From Pseudomonas sp. PDM05 (GTDB lineage Bacteria > Pseudomonadota > Gammaproteobacteria > Pseudomonadales > Pseudomonadaceae), in assembly GCF_014851685.1 (NCBI RefSeq), contig NZ_JACVAC010000004.1, forward strand, positions 310,001-374,000: a DNA stretch of 64,000 nucleotides, given 5' to 3'. The notes under the pieces are model-generated. The model was not told the DNA's origin. It worked only from the letters and a program-made list of their open reading frames with translations, and searched no databases. Positions 15,281 to 26,509 of the stretch are shown here, in pieces; within the stretch, counting starts at the first letter, position 1, and the number at the start of each line of letters is the position of its first letter. The position numbers and the translations under genes were made by a program.

Positions 15281-16789
15281 GCTCACGTCAAACTTCTTGA
15301 AGTTCTCGATGAACAGACCTGCCAGCGCCTTCGCTGCTTCGTCGTAGGCAGCCTTGTCAGCCCAGGTGTTACGTGGGTTCAACAGGCCGGTCTCAACGCC
15401 CGGTACGGCCAGTGGCACGTCGAGGTTGATGGTGTCGAGGTGCTCGGTTTGTGCACCGACCAACGCGCCGCTCTGGATCGCTGCGATCACGCCACGAGTG
15501 GTCGGGATGTTGAAGCGGTTGCCAACACCGTAGCCGCCGCTGGTCCAGCCGGTGTTGACCAGGTAGACCTTGGAGCCGAAGCCGCGGATGCGCTTGATCA
15601 GCAGCTCGGCGTATTCACCAGCCGGACGCGGGAAGAACGGCGCGCCGAAGCAGGTGGAGAAGGTCGACTTGATGCCGCCGCCGGAACCCATTTCGGTCGA
15701 GCCCACCAGTGCGGTGTAGCCGGACAGGAAGTGGTAGGCCGCTTGTTCTTCACTGAGGATCGACACGGGCGGCAGAACGCCGGTCAGGTCGCAGGTCAGG
15801 AAGATCACCGCGTTTGGCTCGCCGCCCAGGTTTTTCTCGGAACGCTTGGCAACGTGCTCCAGCGGGTAGGCTGCGCGGCTGTTCTGGGTCAGGCTGACAT
15901 TGGTGTAGTCCGCGTGCTTGGCATCGTCGATGACAACGTTTTCCAGGACGGCGCCGTGCTTGATGGCTTTCCAGATGACCGGCTCGTTCTTCTCGGACAG
16001 GTCGATGCACTTGGCATAGCAACCGCCTTCGATGTTGAACACCACGCCTTCGCCCCAGCCGTGTTCGTCGTCACCGATCAGGTAACGGCTTTCGTCGGCG
16101 GACAGGGTGGTTTTACCCGTGCCCGACAGACCGAAGAACAGGGTTACGTCGCCCGCTTCGCCGATGTTGGCGGCGCAGTGCATAGGCAGCACGTCGGAAG
16201 CCGGCAGCAGGAAGTTCTGCACCGAGAACATGGCTTTTTTCATCTCACCGGCGTAACGCATGCCGGCGATCAGCACTTTCTTCTGTGCGAAGTTGAGGAT
16301 CACGCAACCGTCGGAGTTGGTGCCGTCACGCTCTGGCACGCACTCGAAGTTGGCTACGTTGAGCACTTGCCATTCATCGCGACCAGCAGGGTTGTACTTG
16401 GCCGGGTTGATGAACAGGCAACGACCGAACAGGTTCTGCCAGGCAGTCTGGGTGGTCATTTTCACGGCCAGGTAGTGGTCTTCGGCAGCCCCTACGTGAA
16501 CGTGGGAAACGAAATGCTCTTGCGCATTGTTGAAGGCCTCGACACGAGCCCACAGCGCATCGAACTTGTCGGCCGGGAACTTGCGGTTGATCGGGCCCCA
16601 GGCGATGGCGTCCTGGGTGGTTGGCTCTTCAACGATGAAACGATCGACTGGCGAACGACCGGTGCGATGACCGGTTTCTACGACCAGCGCGCCAGTATCG
16701 GCAAGCACGCCTTCACCGCGCTGCAGGGCTTCTTTGACCAGATCGTCAACACTCAGATCGGTGTATACGGCGTTATTGGCTTGCGTCAT
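15248..16789 (-). CDS. pckA: Phosphoenolpyruvate carboxykinase (ATP)
   Basis: This cytoplasmic enzyme converts oxaloacetate and ATP to phosphoenolpyruvate, the first step of gluconeogenesis. The 513-residue length is that of pseudomonad PckA. The nucleotide loop GLSGTGKTT is at about 218-226, with metal and substrate residues in the following LIGDDEHGW and the upstream RYAGEMKK segment; ENVVIDD and [12 protein letters not shown] are further family blocks. ATG 16789 has a GGGGA ribosome site. The 179 bp upstream (16790-16968) hold its promoter but no clear hexamers. Its last codons and terminator are duplicated at 12257-12332, so the 3' end has served as an insertion point. Confidence 0.96.
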   Translation of the reverse strand: MTQANNAVYTDLSVDDLVKEALQRGEGVLADTGALVVETGHRTGRSPVDRFIVEEPTTQDAIAWGPINRKFPADKFDALWARVEAFNNAQEHFVSHVHVGAAEDHYLAVKMTTQTAWQNLFGRCLFINPAKYNPAGRDEWQVLNVANFECVPERDGTNSDGCVILNFAQKKVLIAGMRYAGEMKKAMFSVQNFLLPASDVLPMHCAANIGEAGDVTLFFGLSGTGKTTLSADESRYLIGDDEHGWGEGVVFNIEGGCYAKCIDLSEKNEPVIWKAIKHGAVLENVVIDDAKHADYTNVSLTQNSRAAYPLEHVAKRSEKNLGGEPNAVIFLTCDLTGVLPPVSILSEEQAAYHFLSGYTALVGSTEMGSGGGIKSTFSTCFGAPFFPRPAGEYAELLIKRIRGFGSKVYLVNTGWTSGGYGVGNRFNIPTTRGVIAAIQSGALVGAQTEHLDTINLDVPLAVPGVETGLLNPRNTWADKAAYDEAAKALAGLFIENFKKFDVSDAIKAAGPQL

Positions 16790-16968
16790 GAGGTTCCCCG
16801 TCGGCCTATGGCCGAGTGCTCCAAACGTTTTGTAGTAGAAAGTTGCGCACTACTACCGCGAAAAAAGTGGGCCGGATTATGCCAGAAAAGCCCAAAAAGA
16901 GTAGGGCCCTCCCGTCAGAACTGCGCTAATCCGGCGTTTGTCAGGTGATTTACCTGTGCTTAAACGTT

Positions 16969-17871
16969 TTAGTGGCGGGTATCGGAAGGGGTGTCGATGC
17001 CTGCGCCAGCGAACAATTGGGCTACATCGGCGGCGTCAAACAGGTAACGTTCATTGCAGAACTGGCAGTCGATCTCGATATTGCCGCCGTGTTCCACCAC
17101 CAGATTCTGTGCATCTTCCAGGCCCAGGCTGACCAGCGCATTGGCCGAGCGCTCGCGTGAGCAGCTGCAATTGAAGCGCAGGGACTGTGCGTCGAACAGG
17201 CGCACGGCTTCTTCGTGGTACAGGCGGTGCAGGATGGTTTCGTTGCTCAGGCCCAGCAGTTCCTCAGCCGTGAGCGTACCGGCCAGGGCGGTGAGGCCGC
17301 GCCAGCTTTCGGCGCGATCGTCGTCGTCCTTGATGCGGTCAGCCGGCAGTTGTTGCAGCAGCAGGCCACGGGCGCGATGGCCATCGGCGTTGAGCCAGAA
17401 CTTGGTGCCCACTTGCTGGGACATCACGAAATAGTTGGTGAAGCAGTCCGACAGGGTCTCGCCGTCGAGGTCGACGATACCCTGGTAGCGCTGGCCTTCG
17501 GTCGGATCGACGGTGAGCGCCAATACGCCGTTGGGCATCAGGTCGGACAGGGTCGCGTCCGGGGCGATCTGGTCGGCTTCGTAACGGGCCAGGCCACGGA
17601 TGTCGCGCTCGCTGGAGCATTCGATCATCAGCAATGGGACAGGGCCTTCGGAACGGGCCTGCAGGATCAGCAAACCGTCGAACTTCATGGTGCCCACCAG
17701 CAGCGCAGCCGCCGCCATCAGCTCACCGAGCAATTGCGCGACCGGCTCCGGATAGGGGTGCTTGGCGAGGACTTCGGCGTAGCTGCGCTCCAGCGAGACC
17801 AGTTCGCCACGGGCGTCGGTCTCGTCGAAGATGAAGCGTTGGGTGAAGTCGGTATCCGGTAGATCAGTCAT
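16969..17871 (-). CDS. hslO: Redox-regulated chaperone Hsp33
   Basis: Hsp33 is a cytoplasmic holdase that becomes active when oxidation releases its zinc and unfolds the C-terminal switch. The four zinc cysteines are present as CSC (about 234-236) and CQFC (about 267-270). The N-terminus [29 protein letters not shown] is typical. An in-frame TTG 27 bp upstream exists, but ATG 17871 gives the usual 300-residue protein; its ribosome site is weak. In E. coli hslO sits next to hslR; here hslR is 900 bp away on the same strand, separated by an oppositely directed phosphatase gene. Confidence 0.95.
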   Translation of the reverse strand: MTDLPDTDFTQRFIFDETDARGELVSLERSYAEVLAKHPYPEPVAQLLGELMAAAALLVGTMKFDGLLILQARSEGPVPLLMIECSSERDIRGLARYEADQIAPDATLSDLMPNGVLALTVDPTEGQRYQGIVDLDGETLSDCFTNYFVMSQQVGTKFWLNADGHRARGLLLQQLPADRIKDDDDRAESWRGLTALAGTLTAEELLGLSNETILHRLYHEEAVRLFDAQSLRFNCSCSRERSANALVSLGLEDAQNLVVEHGGNIEIDCQFCNERYLFDAADVAQLFAGAGIDTPSDTRH

Positions 17872-17975
17872 AGGTCTGGGTATCTGAATTGATGACAAAT
17901 TGATTACAAGGTTTATAGAATTAAACGCTTTAGCACTAATTTGGTGCGGTTTTTTAGAGCGATGGGGGACAGTTT

Positions 17976-18773
17976 ATGAACAATCCGGGTTTGTTCCAAG
18001 CCAAGTGGAACCTCGGGCGATGGGCCGTTTGCAATCTACTCGCAATCGGACTGCTGTGTTTTTGGCTGTGGCCCACGGGCCAGATGCTGTGTGTGGTTTT
18101 CGACGAATGGCTGTTTCATCTGCTCAATGATCCGCTGGCAACCCACTCAAGCTGGCTGCACGTATGGGCCGTGGCCAGTCTGCGACCGTTTGATGCAGTG
18201 GTCGGCGTGATTCTGCTGATGCTGCTGATTCGCGGCGACTGGGTCTTCAACGCCGTGCAGGTACGCCAGGCGCTGTTAGGTTTTGTCGGCATTTTGTTGC
18301 TGTTGCTGTTTATCCGCATGCTGTTTTCCAAACTCGCGGCACACATGGGCTGGCAACACAGTAGCCCGTCGATGGTGATCAGCGGGGCCATTCAGATGAG
18401 CGACTACTTTCCCGGGCTGGAGAAGACCTGGGAGCTCAAAGACCGTTCGAGCCAGAGTTTTCCGGGGGACCATGCCTCGGTACTGTTGATCTGGGCGATG
18501 TTCATGACGGTGTTCACCAAGCGTATCGGCCAGGTGCTGGTGATCTGGGGCCTGGCGCTGCTGTTCATGATGCCGCGCCTGGTGGCGGGTGCGCATTGGG
18601 GGCAGGACGATTACATCGGTGGTGTATTGCTGGCGCTGTTGGCTTTGGGGTGGGGGTATTACACGCCGTTTGCGGCGAAAGTATCGCAGGGGTTGCTACG
18701 GGTGACGGCGCCGGTTTTCGGACTGTTTCAGCGCGTGCCACTGATCAGCCGCCTGAGCGTCATGCACCCGTAA
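17976..18773 (+). CDS. PAP2-family membrane phosphatase (LpxT-like)
   Basis: The 265-residue inner-membrane protein has about six hydrophobic helices. The PAP2 catalytic motifs are visible: KDRSSQSFPGDHAS (Lys155, His166) and RLVAGAHWGQDD (Arg201, His207, Asp211). Enzymes of this family remove or move phosphate groups on lipids such as undecaprenyl diphosphate, lipid A or phosphatidic acid on the periplasmic side. The form resembles the lipid A phosphotransferase LpxT group, but the exact substrate is not certain. ATG 17976 has GGGGGACAG upstream. It is divergent from hslO and convergent with hslR. Confidence 0.82.
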   Translation: MNNPGLFQAKWNLGRWAVCNLLAIGLLCFWLWPTGQMLCVVFDEWLFHLLNDPLATHSSWLHVWAVASLRPFDAVVGVILLMLLIRGDWVFNAVQVRQALLGFVGILLLLLFIRMLFSKLAAHMGWQHSSPSMVISGAIQMSDYFPGLEKTWELKDRSSQSFPGDHASVLLIWAMFMTVFTKRIGQVLVIWGLALLFMMPRLVAGAHWGQDDYIGGVLLALLALGWGYYTPFAAKVSQGLLRVTAPVFGLFQRVPLISRLSVMHP

Positions 18774-18797
18774 TACGTAGGATTGCCCGAGCCGGGG

Positions 18798-19205
18798 TTA
18801 GTCGTCATTGCCGCTGCCGCGAAACTTGAACAGATCGCGGCGCTGCTTCTTGCTCGGCTTGCCATCGGTGCTCAGGCCCATGGCCCCGGCCTTGCGCATC
18901 GCCGCCGCATTCTCGCGCTTGGCGATGCTGGCTTCGGTCTCGACGTAGAGCGTCTGCGCTTGCGGCGCGCCACGGCGCACGATGGACAGCGCCTGGACCA
19001 CCACGGTCTTTTCATCAAACCCCGTACGAATCTGGAATTCGTCGCCGACGCGCGGTTCCTTGCCCGGCTTGCAGCGTTCACCGCGATGGTGCACCTTGCC
19101 GCTCTCGATGGCGGCCTTGGCCAGGGCGCGGGTTTTATAGAAACGCGCGGCCCACAACCACTTGTCCAGACGGACCTTCTCTTCCTCTTCCTGCTTTTGA
19201 GCCAC
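18798..19205 (-). CDS. hslR: Heat-shock RNA-binding protein Hsp15 (S4 domain)
   Basis: Hsp15 binds 50S subunits that carry a stalled peptidyl-tRNA after heat shock and helps recycle them. The S4 RNA-binding domain spans about residues 9-70 (VRLDKWLWAARFYKTRALAKAAIESGKVHHRG), and the basic C-terminus (KPSKKQRRDLFKFRGSGNDD) is the family ending. I choose GTG 19205, giving 135 residues starting VAQKQEEEEKVRLDKW, since the usual proteins start shortly before the S4 domain; the ribosome site is a GGGGA. The longer upstream frame has no family likeness. Confidence 0.88.
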   Translation of the reverse strand: MAQKQEEEEKVRLDKWLWAARFYKTRALAKAAIESGKVHHRGERCKPGKEPRVGDEFQIRTGFDEKTVVVQALSIVRRGAPQAQTLYVETEASIAKRENAAAMRKAGAMGLSTDGKPSKKQRRDLFKFRGSGNDD

Positions 19206-19321
19206 TTGAATTCCCCGCTCTGAAAAATGTCGCAACTTTACCGTTGAACCCCTTCGACGCATAAACCCTTGGGCTCACCTAAGATACGCCAGGTAGCAAC
19301 CTGTATTGCGAGGATTATGCC

Positions 19322-20101
19322 GTGACCGATTTCCCCATTTCACTCACCTCGCCCAACCAGCGCTGCACGGGTTGCCAGGAAAGCGAGCCCCTGGGCTTCG
19401 ATTTTTCCTTCGCCTATCAACCGATTGTCGACCTTCGCGACCGCTCGATTTTCGCCAACGAAGCGCTGGTGCGCGGGGTTAATGGTGAAGGTGCGCTTTC
19501 GGTGCTGGAGCAAGTCAACGAGACCAACCGCTACCGCTTCGACCAGCGTTGCCGGACCCAGGCCATTGCCGGCGCCGCGGCCCTGGGGATGCAAACCCAC
19601 CTTTCGATCAACTTCATGCCTAACGCCGTCTATCGCCCGGAGCTGTGTATTCGCAGCACCCTGGAGGCCGCACGTGCGCATAATTTCCCGCTGGATCGGC
19701 TGGTTTTCGAGACGCTGGAAAGCGAGCATGTAGATAACTATCGCCATTTGACGAATATTCTGCGTGAATACCGCGAATTCGGCTTCAAGACCGCCATCGA
19801 CGATTTCGGTGCGGGCTATTCGGGGCTGAATCTGCTGGCCGATTTCCAACCTGACCTGATCAAACTCGACATGGCGTTGATTCGCGATGTCGATCAGGAC
19901 CGTGTCCGTCAGGTGATCGTCCGGGGGATTGTCACAATCTGTGAGCAGTTGGGGGTTACTGTCATCGCCGAAGGCATCGAAAGTGCCGGCGAGCGTGACT
20001 TCCTTTCCGACTGTGGAATATTTCTGATGCAGGGATACTGGTTCGCCAAGCCCGCATTCAAAGCCTTGGCTGAGGTTTCCCCTCATGCCTGGGCGAATTG
20101 A
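19322..20101 (+). CDS. rimA: EAL-domain cyclic-di-GMP phosphodiesterase RimA
   Basis: The 259-residue stand-alone EAL enzyme should hydrolyse cyclic di-GMP to pGpG. The catalytic motifs look intact: NEALVRG (Glu47), NFMPNA, FETLESE, DDFGAGYSG (about 160-168), IKLDMALI, VIAEGIES (Glu near 217) and QGYWFAKP. There is no GGDEF or membrane part. It starts with GTG 19322 after GAGGA (19310-19314). In P. fluorescens this is the first gene of rimABK, where RimA alters activity of the glutamate ligase RimK and so links cyclic di-GMP to ribosome modification (established for SBW25). Here it overlaps rimB. Confidence 0.9.
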   Translation: MTDFPISLTSPNQRCTGCQESEPLGFDFSFAYQPIVDLRDRSIFANEALVRGVNGEGALSVLEQVNETNRYRFDQRCRTQAIAGAAALGMQTHLSINFMPNAVYRPELCIRSTLEAARAHNFPLDRLVFETLESEHVDNYRHLTNILREYREFGFKTAIDDFGAGYSGLNLLADFQPDLIKLDMALIRDVDQDRVRQVIVRGIVTICEQLGVTVIAEGIESAGERDFLSDCGIFLMQGYWFAKPAFKALAEVSPHAWAN

Positions 20102-20597
20102 TCGGTTACCCATATTGAAGACATTTGACCATTTGACCGTTGTCGGTCTGCGTGAGTGGGTGGCACTTCCCGACCTGGGAGTGGCAGGCCTGCGCGCAAA
20201 GATCGACACCGGCGCCAGCACCTCAAGCCTGCACGCCACCGACATCGAGCCGTTTGAGCGCGACGGTGAGCAGTGGGTGCGCTTTACCGCGCACCTGGGC
20301 AGTGTGGTGCAACTGCGTCACCGCCGCTGCGAAGCGCCGCTGGTGACGATGAAAACCATCAAGAGCTCCAACGGTCATGCGCAGGTGCGCTATGTGATCA
20401 GCACCACCCTGGCGCTGGGTGATCGGGTCTGGCGGGTGGAGTTCACCCTGGCCTGCCGTAAAGCCATGCGTTACCGCCTGTTGCTCGGTTCCAAGGCGCT
20501 GATTGACGGCCAGTTGGTGGTCAATCCAAGCGTCAAGTACGTTCAAGACAAGCCGGTGTTCCCGGTCTCTACTATTTCTGCCCCAGGTGCTGCATGA
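20085..20597 (+). CDS. rimB: RimB, retropepsin-like ATP-dependent zinc protease family
   Basis: The 170-residue protein belongs to the RimK-associated retropepsin-like protease family. The active-site triad [14 protein letters not shown] is seen with Asp41-Thr42-Gly43, and [10 protein letters not shown] (about 136-145) is the second conserved block. In the Pseudomonas rim system RimB takes part with RimA and RimK in control of poly-glutamate tails on ribosomal protein S6. ATG 20085 has a TGAGG upstream and overlaps rimA by 17 bp; a TTG at 20115 is an alternative giving a shorter N-terminus. Its stop overlaps the rimK start (ATGA), so the three genes are one unit. Confidence 0.88.
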   Translation: MPGRIDRLPILKTFDHLTVVGLREWVALPDLGVAGLRAKIDTGASTSSLHATDIEPFERDGEQWVRFTAHLGSVVQLRHRRCEAPLVTMKTIKSSNGHAQVRYVISTTLALGDRVWRVEFTLACRKAMRYRLLLGSKALIDGQLVVNPSVKYVQDKPVFPVSTISAPGAA

Positions 20598-21499
20598 AGA
20601 TTGCTGTGCTGTCGCGAAATCCGCGTCTGTATTCCACCCGCCGCCTGGTTGAGGCCGGCACCGAACGTGGCCACGAAATGGTGGTGATCGACACGTTGCG
20701 TGCCTATATGAACATTGCCAGCCACAAGCCGCAGATCCACTACCGGGGCAAGCCGCTGGAGGGTTTTGATGCGGTGATCCCGCGCATTGGCGCATCGGTG
20801 ACGTTCTATGGCTGCGCAGTGTTGCGCCAGTTTGAAATGATGGGGGTGTTCCCCCTCAATGAATCGGTTGCCATAGCGCGCTCACGCGACAAGCTGCGTT
20901 CACTGCAATTGCTCTCGCGCCGGGGCATCGGCCTGCCGGTCACCGGCTTTGCCCACTCCCCCGACGACATCCCCGACCTGATCGAAATGGTCAACGGCGC
21001 GCCGCTGGTGATCAAGGTACTGGAAGGCACCCAGGGTATCGGCGTGGTGCTGTGTGAAACCGCAACGGCGGCCGAGTCGGTGATCGAAGCCTTCATGGGC
21101 CTCAAGCAGAACATCATGGTGCAGGAATACATCAAGGAAGCCGGCGGTGCGGATATTCGCTGCTTCGTGGTCGGCGACAAGGTGATTGCGGCGATGAAGC
21201 GCCAGGCCAAACCGGGTGAGTTCCGTTCCAACCTGCACCGTGGCGGCAGTGCCAGCCTGATCAAGATCACTCCGGAAGAACGCATGACTGCGCTGCGGGC
21301 TGCCAAGGTCATGGGGTTGAGCGTGGCGGGTGTGGATATATTGCGCTCCAACCACGGGCCACTGGTGATGGAGGTAAATTCATCCCCAGGGCTGGAAGGG
21401 ATCGAGACCACCACGGGCAAGGACGTGGCGGGGATCATCATTCAGCACCTGGAGAAGAATAGTGGCCCGAACATGACGCGGACCAAGGGCAAGGGCTGA
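20594..21499 (+). CDS. rimK: Ribosomal protein S6 glutamate ligase RimK
   Basis: RimK is an ATP-grasp enzyme that adds glutamate residues to the C-terminus of ribosomal protein S6, changing ribosome behaviour and, in pseudomonads, the proteome during host adaptation. The 301-residue length matches E. coli RimK (300). ATP-grasp features are visible: [19 protein letters not shown] (about 136-154), [19 protein letters not shown] and [26 protein letters not shown] near the end, with the Glu/Asn metal ligands. It is the third gene of rimABK and ends before a REP cluster. Confidence 0.95.
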   Translation: MKIAVLSRNPRLYSTRRLVEAGTERGHEMVVIDTLRAYMNIASHKPQIHYRGKPLEGFDAVIPRIGASVTFYGCAVLRQFEMMGVFPLNESVAIARSRDKLRSLQLLSRRGIGLPVTGFAHSPDDIPDLIEMVNGAPLVIKVLEGTQGIGVVLCETATAAESVIEAFMGLKQNIMVQEYIKEAGGADIRCFVVGDKVIAAMKRQAKPGEFRSNLHRGGSASLIKITPEERMTALRAAKVMGLSVAGVDILRSNHGPLVMEVNSSPGLEGIETTTGKDVAGIIIQHLEKNSGPNMTRTKGKG

Positions 21500-21529
21500 T
21501 CAAACACGGCGGTTGAAACGCCGCAACCC

Positions 21530-21640
21530 AATGTGGAAGCGGGCTTGTGTGGGAGCGGGCTTGCTCGCGAATTCGATAGATCAGCCAATACATGTGCAAG
21601 CTGATCCACCGCATTTGCGAGCAAGCCCGCTCCCACATTT
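21530..21640. repeat. REP cluster with a partial tandem arm
   Basis: The left arm appears twice (gtggaagcgggcttgt, then gtgggagcgggcttgctcgc) followed by an inverted arm gcgagcaagcccgctcccac. It lies in the convergent rimK-envZ gap. The first partial arm is a short local duplication seen at several loci in this window. Confidence 0.8.
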
Positions 21641-21655
21641 GAATGGTGTTGCTGC

Positions 21656-22969
21656 CTAGACCGCATCCCGGGGCAACATCAGCCCCAACGGCAAGCGCAC
21701 CCGCGCTTCCAGGCCACCCTCTTCACGGTTGCGCAACTCAACATTGCCGCCATGCATCGAAGCAATCCGCCGCACAATCGCCAGCCCCAGGCCAGTGCCT
21801 TTGCCACCCCGGGCACGGTCGCCACGGGTGAACGGGTTGAAAATGCCTTCCAACTCGTCCGGGTCGATGCCCGCTCCCCGGTCCATCACACTCAGCACCA
21901 CATAAGGCGCCGCGCTGTCGCCGGAAACGTACGCCGCCACTTCCACATCCGAACCCGCGTGATGCAAGGCATTGCCGATCAGGTTGTTCAACAGGCGCTT
22001 CATCGACACCCGGCGCAACGCAAACGGCTGGATCGGCTCAAGGCGCATGCGGACCTGTTCGCCATTCTGGTTATAGGGCGCCACGACTTCACGTACCAGA
22101 TCCGTCAGGTCGACTTCCTCCAACACTTCATCACGGCCATCCCGGATAAACGCCAGGAACTGGTCGAGAATCGCGTCCATGTCTTCGATGTCACGGACCA
22201 TGTCATCGGTCAGGTCGTTATGGTTGCCCATCAGCTCCAGTGACAGCCGCAATCGCGTCAGCGGCGTACGCAGGTCATGGGACACCCCCGCCAGCATCAG
22301 CTCGCGTTCACGCCCGGCCTGTTCGACATCCTCCGCCATCTGGTTGAACGCGCTGTAGACCTCGGTCATCTCACTGGGCGTGTCGCTGACCGGCAGGCGC
22401 ACACTGCGCCCCTGGCCCAGTTGCCGGGCGGCAAACACCAGGCGTTTGAGCGGCTGGTTGAGCTGGCGCACGAAAATCCACGCAGACGCGGTTGAAAGCA
22501 GCCCGATCGCCAGGAACCAGCCCAGCACGTTCCAGATCTTCTGCCCCCGCAGCGGATGCGGATACAGCGGCACTTTCAGCCAATCCTCACCCAGGCTCGG
22601 CGCCCTCACCCATAACGCCGGCGATACATGCATGCGCAGCCGCACCTCGGTGTCATCGCCCAGTTCGGCCTGCATCTGGCGCTGGTAGATCTCACTGTAA
22701 GGCCAGTGCTGCTCCCCCTCGGGCACACCTGCGCCCGCCACACGGACCAGAGTGGCAGCCTTGGCGATCTTCTCGCGGTTCTCGGGGTCGGCGGCCCAGT
22801 AGGCGCGCAGCGTCAGGGCCACCCCGTGGCTGTATTGTCGGTCCACTAGCACGTCTTCGTTCATCAACAGATAAACCAGCGTGAGTGCCTTGGAAAACAG
22901 AACGACGATCAGCACCAGCCAAAGGGTGCGGGAGAAGAAACTTTGCGGGAACCACAGCGGGGTTTTCAT
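21656..22969 (-). CDS. envZ: Sensor histidine kinase EnvZ
   Basis: The 437-residue inner-membrane sensor senses osmolarity and phosphorylates OmpR. Two membrane segments (about 13-33 and 150-172) enclose a periplasmic loop. A HAMP linker follows, then the dimerization helix with the phosphorylated histidine in GVSHDLRTPLTRLRL (about 231). The ATP-binding part carries the N box (LLNNLIGNALHHA), DRGAGIDPDELEGIF and GKGTGLGLAIV. It follows ompR on the minus strand with a 117-bp gap, larger than in enterobacteria, where the two genes overlap. The gap shows no clear gene. Confidence 0.93.
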   Translation of the reverse strand: MKTPLWFPQSFFSRTLWLVLIVVLFSKALTLVYLLMNEDVLVDRQYSHGVALTLRAYWAADPENREKIAKAATLVRVAGAGVPEGEQHWPYSEIYQRQMQAELGDDTEVRLRMHVSPALWVRAPSLGEDWLKVPLYPHPLRGQKIWNVLGWFLAIGLLSTASAWIFVRQLNQPLKRLVFAARQLGQGRSVRLPVSDTPSEMTEVYSAFNQMAEDVEQAGRERELMLAGVSHDLRTPLTRLRLSLELMGNHNDLTDDMVRDIEDMDAILDQFLAFIRDGRDEVLEEVDLTDLVREVVAPYNQNGEQVRMRLEPIQPFALRRVSMKRLLNNLIGNALHHAGSDVEVAAYVSGDSAAPYVVLSVMDRGAGIDPDELEGIFNPFTRGDRARGGKGTGLGLAIVRRIASMHGGNVELRNREEGGLEARVRLPLGLMLPRDAV

Positions 22970-23086
22970 AGGAAACAGCTAGACACCTTGCAGGAACGAG
23001 CGGCGCTCGCAGAATTGCAGACGCCGGGCACCCCGTCGACTCTCATGGAGCCGAACGCCAGGATGCCCGCCCCTGCAAATCATCGG

Positions 23087-23827
<741 letters not shown>

Positions 23828-23974
23828 TGGATGCTCCTCTTATCTCGGCGCGCATTATGGCCTAGCTGCCGTTATACGCACCGTGTGCATTGTTAGCAGA
23901 TTTTTCCTCTACCGACAGCGAACCCGCGCCCTGCAACCTCCAGGCGCAGTACCCCCCAAGGGCAGAACGCTGGT

Positions 23975-23980
23975 TATAAT
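23975..23980 (+). promoter_or_regulatory. Possible -10 element of tex
   Basis: A perfect TATAAT in the context tggttataatgcggcgcc is 205 bp before the tex ATG in the 357-bp ompR-tex gap. No matching -35 is obvious. The leader between it and tex contains T-rich stretches but no gene I can support. Confidence 0.4.
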
Positions 23981-24184
23981 GCGGCGCCTTTGTGCAGGGC
24001 AACGTCAGATCGTTACCGTTTACTGCCAGGCTTTTTTTACCCGCTTGTCGTGATTTTTTCGATTTCGAGGGTCAATAGGCTGCCTCTTGACCCAGGTAGC
24101 GGCGCCAGTCGGGCCGCTCAACCAGCCTTGCCGGGCCTTGTTTTCCGGGCCTGCGAGCTGCTTTTCAGAATTTCAGGTGGTTTT

Positions 24185-26509
24185 ATGGACAGCATCAACA
24201 GCCGCATCGCCGAGGAACTCGGCGTACGCCCACAACAGGTCGAAGCGGCCGTCGCTCTACTGGATGAGGGCTCCACCGTGCCCTTCATCGCCCGTTACCG
24301 TAAAGAAGTGACCGGCAGCCTCGACGACACCCAACTGCGTCACCTGGAAGAGCGCCTGCGCTACCTGCGAGAACTCGACGAACGGCGCATCAGCATCCTC
24401 GCCAGCATCGAGGAACAGGGCAAGCTGACCCCGCAGCTGGAGCGCGACATCAAGCTCGCCGACACCAAGACCCGCCTCGAAGACCTCTACCTGCCGTACA
24501 AGCAGAAGCGTCGCACCAAGGGCCAGATCGCCTTGGAAGCCGGCCTGGGCGAACTGGCCGACGGCCTGTTCAACGACCCGACACTGACCCCGGACACCGA
24601 AGCCGCACGCTTCATTGATGCCGAAAAAGGCGTCGCCGACGTCAAGGCCGCCCTCGAAGGCGCCAAGTACATCCTCATGGAGCGCTTTGCCGAAGACGCC
24701 AGCCTGCTGGAAAAACTGCGCACCTACCTCAAGCAGGAAGCGATCCTCAGCGCCCGCGTCATCGCCGGCAAAGAGGAAGAAGGCGCCAAGTTCCGCGACT
24801 ACTTCGAACACGACGAACCGCTCAAGAGCATGCCGTCCCACCGTGCGCTCGCCATTTTCCGCGGCCGCAACGAAGGCATTCTCAGCTCCGCGCTGAAAGT
24901 CGGCGACGAGCTGCCGGGCACCATGCACCCGTGCGAAGGCATGATCGGTCAACAATTCGGCATCCAGAATCAGAATCGTCCTGCGGATAAGTGGCTCGGT
25001 GAAGTCGTGCGCTGGACCTGGAAGGTCAAGCTCTACACCCACCTCGAAACCGACCTGCTCGGCGAGCTGCGCGACGGCGCGGAAACCGAGGCGATCAACG
25101 TGTTCGCCCACAACCTGCACGACCTGCTGCTGGCCGCCCCGGCCGGCCCGCGTGCCACACTGGGCCTCGACCCGGGCCTGCGTACCGGCTGCAAGGTCGC
25201 GGTGGTCGACTCCACCGGCAAGCTGCTGGACCACGCCACCGTGTACCCGCACGTGCCGCACAACAAGTGGGACCAGACCCTCGCGATCCTGGCCGCGCTG
25301 TGCGCCAAGCACGCGGTAGACCTGATCGCCATCGGCAACGGCACCGCCAGCCGCGAGACCGACAAGCTGGCCGCCGAACTGATCAAAAAATACCCAGCCA
25401 TGAAGATGACCAAGGTCATGGTCTCCGAAGCCGGCGCATCGGTGTACTCGGCGTCGGAACTGGCCTCCAAGGAATTCCCGGACCTCGACGTGTCGATCCG
25501 TGGCGCGGTGTCGATCGCTCGCCGTTTGCAGGACCCGCTGGCCGAACTGGTGAAGATCGACCCTAAATCCATCGGCGTCGGCCAGTACCAGCACGATGTG
25601 TCGCAGCTCAAATTGGCACGCGGCCTGGATGCGGTGGTGGAAGACTGCGTAAACGCCGTGGGCGTGGACGTGAACACCGCCTCCGTAGCCCTGCTGGCGC
25701 GTATTTCCGGGCTCAACGCGACCCTGGCGCAGAACATCGTCACCCACCGTGACGAAAACGGCGCGTTCAAAACCCGCGCCGCGCTGAAAAAAGTCGCACG
25801 CCTGGGCGAGAAAACCTTCGAGCAAGCCGCTGGTTTCCTACGCGTAATGAACGGCGACAACCCGCTGGACTCCTCCGCCGTCCACCCGGAAGCCTACCCG
25901 CTGGTGCAACGCATCGCCGCCGAGACCGGCCGCGACATCCGCTCGCTGATCGGCGACGCCGCGTTCCTCAAGCGCCTGGACCCGAAGAAGTACACCGATG
26001 AAACCTTCGGCGTACCGACCATCACCGACATCCTGCAAGAGCTGGAAAAACCTGGCCGCGACCCACGCCCCGAGTTCAAGACCGCCGAGTTCCAGGACGG
26101 CGTCGAAGACCTCAAGGACCTGGAACTGGGCATGATCCTCGAAGGCGTCGTCACCAACGTGACCAACTTCGGTGCCTTCGTGGACATCGGCGTGCATCAG
26201 GACGGTTTGGTGCATATCTCTGCGCTTTCGGAGAAGTTCATCAAGGACCCACGCGAAGCGGTAAAAGCCGGTGACGTGGTCAAGGTCAAGGTCATGGAAG
26301 TCGACATCCCGCGCAAACGCGTCGGCCTGTCGATGCGCATGAGCGACACCCCCGGCGAAAAAATCGACGGTGCCCGTGGCGCCCGCCCAGGCTCGGCGCC
26401 ACGCCAGTCTCAAAACAGCGCACCACGCAAGGAAACCGCCACCGCCGCGCCAAGCAACAACGCCATGGCCTCGCTGTTCGCCAACGCCAAGCAGTTGAAG
26501 AAACGTTGA
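24185..26509 (+). CDS. tex: Transcription accessory protein Tex
   Basis: Tex is a large nucleic-acid-binding protein tied to transcription and stress survival. The 774-residue chain shows the helical N-terminal Tex domain, the YqgF/RNase-H-like core ([17 protein letters not shown], near 330-346), tandem helix-hairpin-helix motifs (about 500-560) and an S1 RNA-binding domain at about 648-720 ([34 protein letters not shown]), then a basic, disordered tail. The open frame extends upstream, but ATG 24185 has AGGTGG at 24174-24179 and gives the normal length. Its stop overlaps the next ATG (TGATG). Confidence 0.95.
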   Translation: MDSINSRIAEELGVRPQQVEAAVALLDEGSTVPFIARYRKEVTGSLDDTQLRHLEERLRYLRELDERRISILASIEEQGKLTPQLERDIKLADTKTRLEDLYLPYKQKRRTKGQIALEAGLGELADGLFNDPTLTPDTEAARFIDAEKGVADVKAALEGAKYILMERFAEDASLLEKLRTYLKQEAILSARVIAGKEEEGAKFRDYFEHDEPLKSMPSHRALAIFRGRNEGILSSALKVGDELPGTMHPCEGMIGQQFGIQNQNRPADKWLGEVVRWTWKVKLYTHLETDLLGELRDGAETEAINVFAHNLHDLLLAAPAGPRATLGLDPGLRTGCKVAVVDSTGKLLDHATVYPHVPHNKWDQTLAILAALCAKHAVDLIAIGNGTASRETDKLAAELIKKYPAMKMTKVMVSEAGASVYSASELASKEFPDLDVSIRGAVSIARRLQDPLAELVKIDPKSIGVGQYQHDVSQLKLARGLDAVVEDCVNAVGVDVNTASVALLARISGLNATLAQNIVTHRDENGAFKTRAALKKVARLGEKTFEQAAGFLRVMNGDNPLDSSAVHPEAYPLVQRIAAETGRDIRSLIGDAAFLKRLDPKKYTDETFGVPTITDILQELEKPGRDPRPEFKTAEFQDGVEDLKDLELGMILEGVVTNVTNFGAFVDIGVHQDGLVHISALSEKFIKDPREAVKAGDVVKVKVMEVDIPRKRVGLSMRMSDTPGEKIDGARGARPGSAPRQSQNSAPRKETATAAPSNNAMASLFANAKQLKKR

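Noticed and set aside
15440..16948. Plus-strand frame of 502 codons opposite pckA
   Set aside because: Antisense shadow of a certain gene.
24257..25825. Minus-strand frame of 522 codons opposite tex
   Set aside because: Same shadow effect; no ribosome site or family, and tex is well conserved on the other strand.
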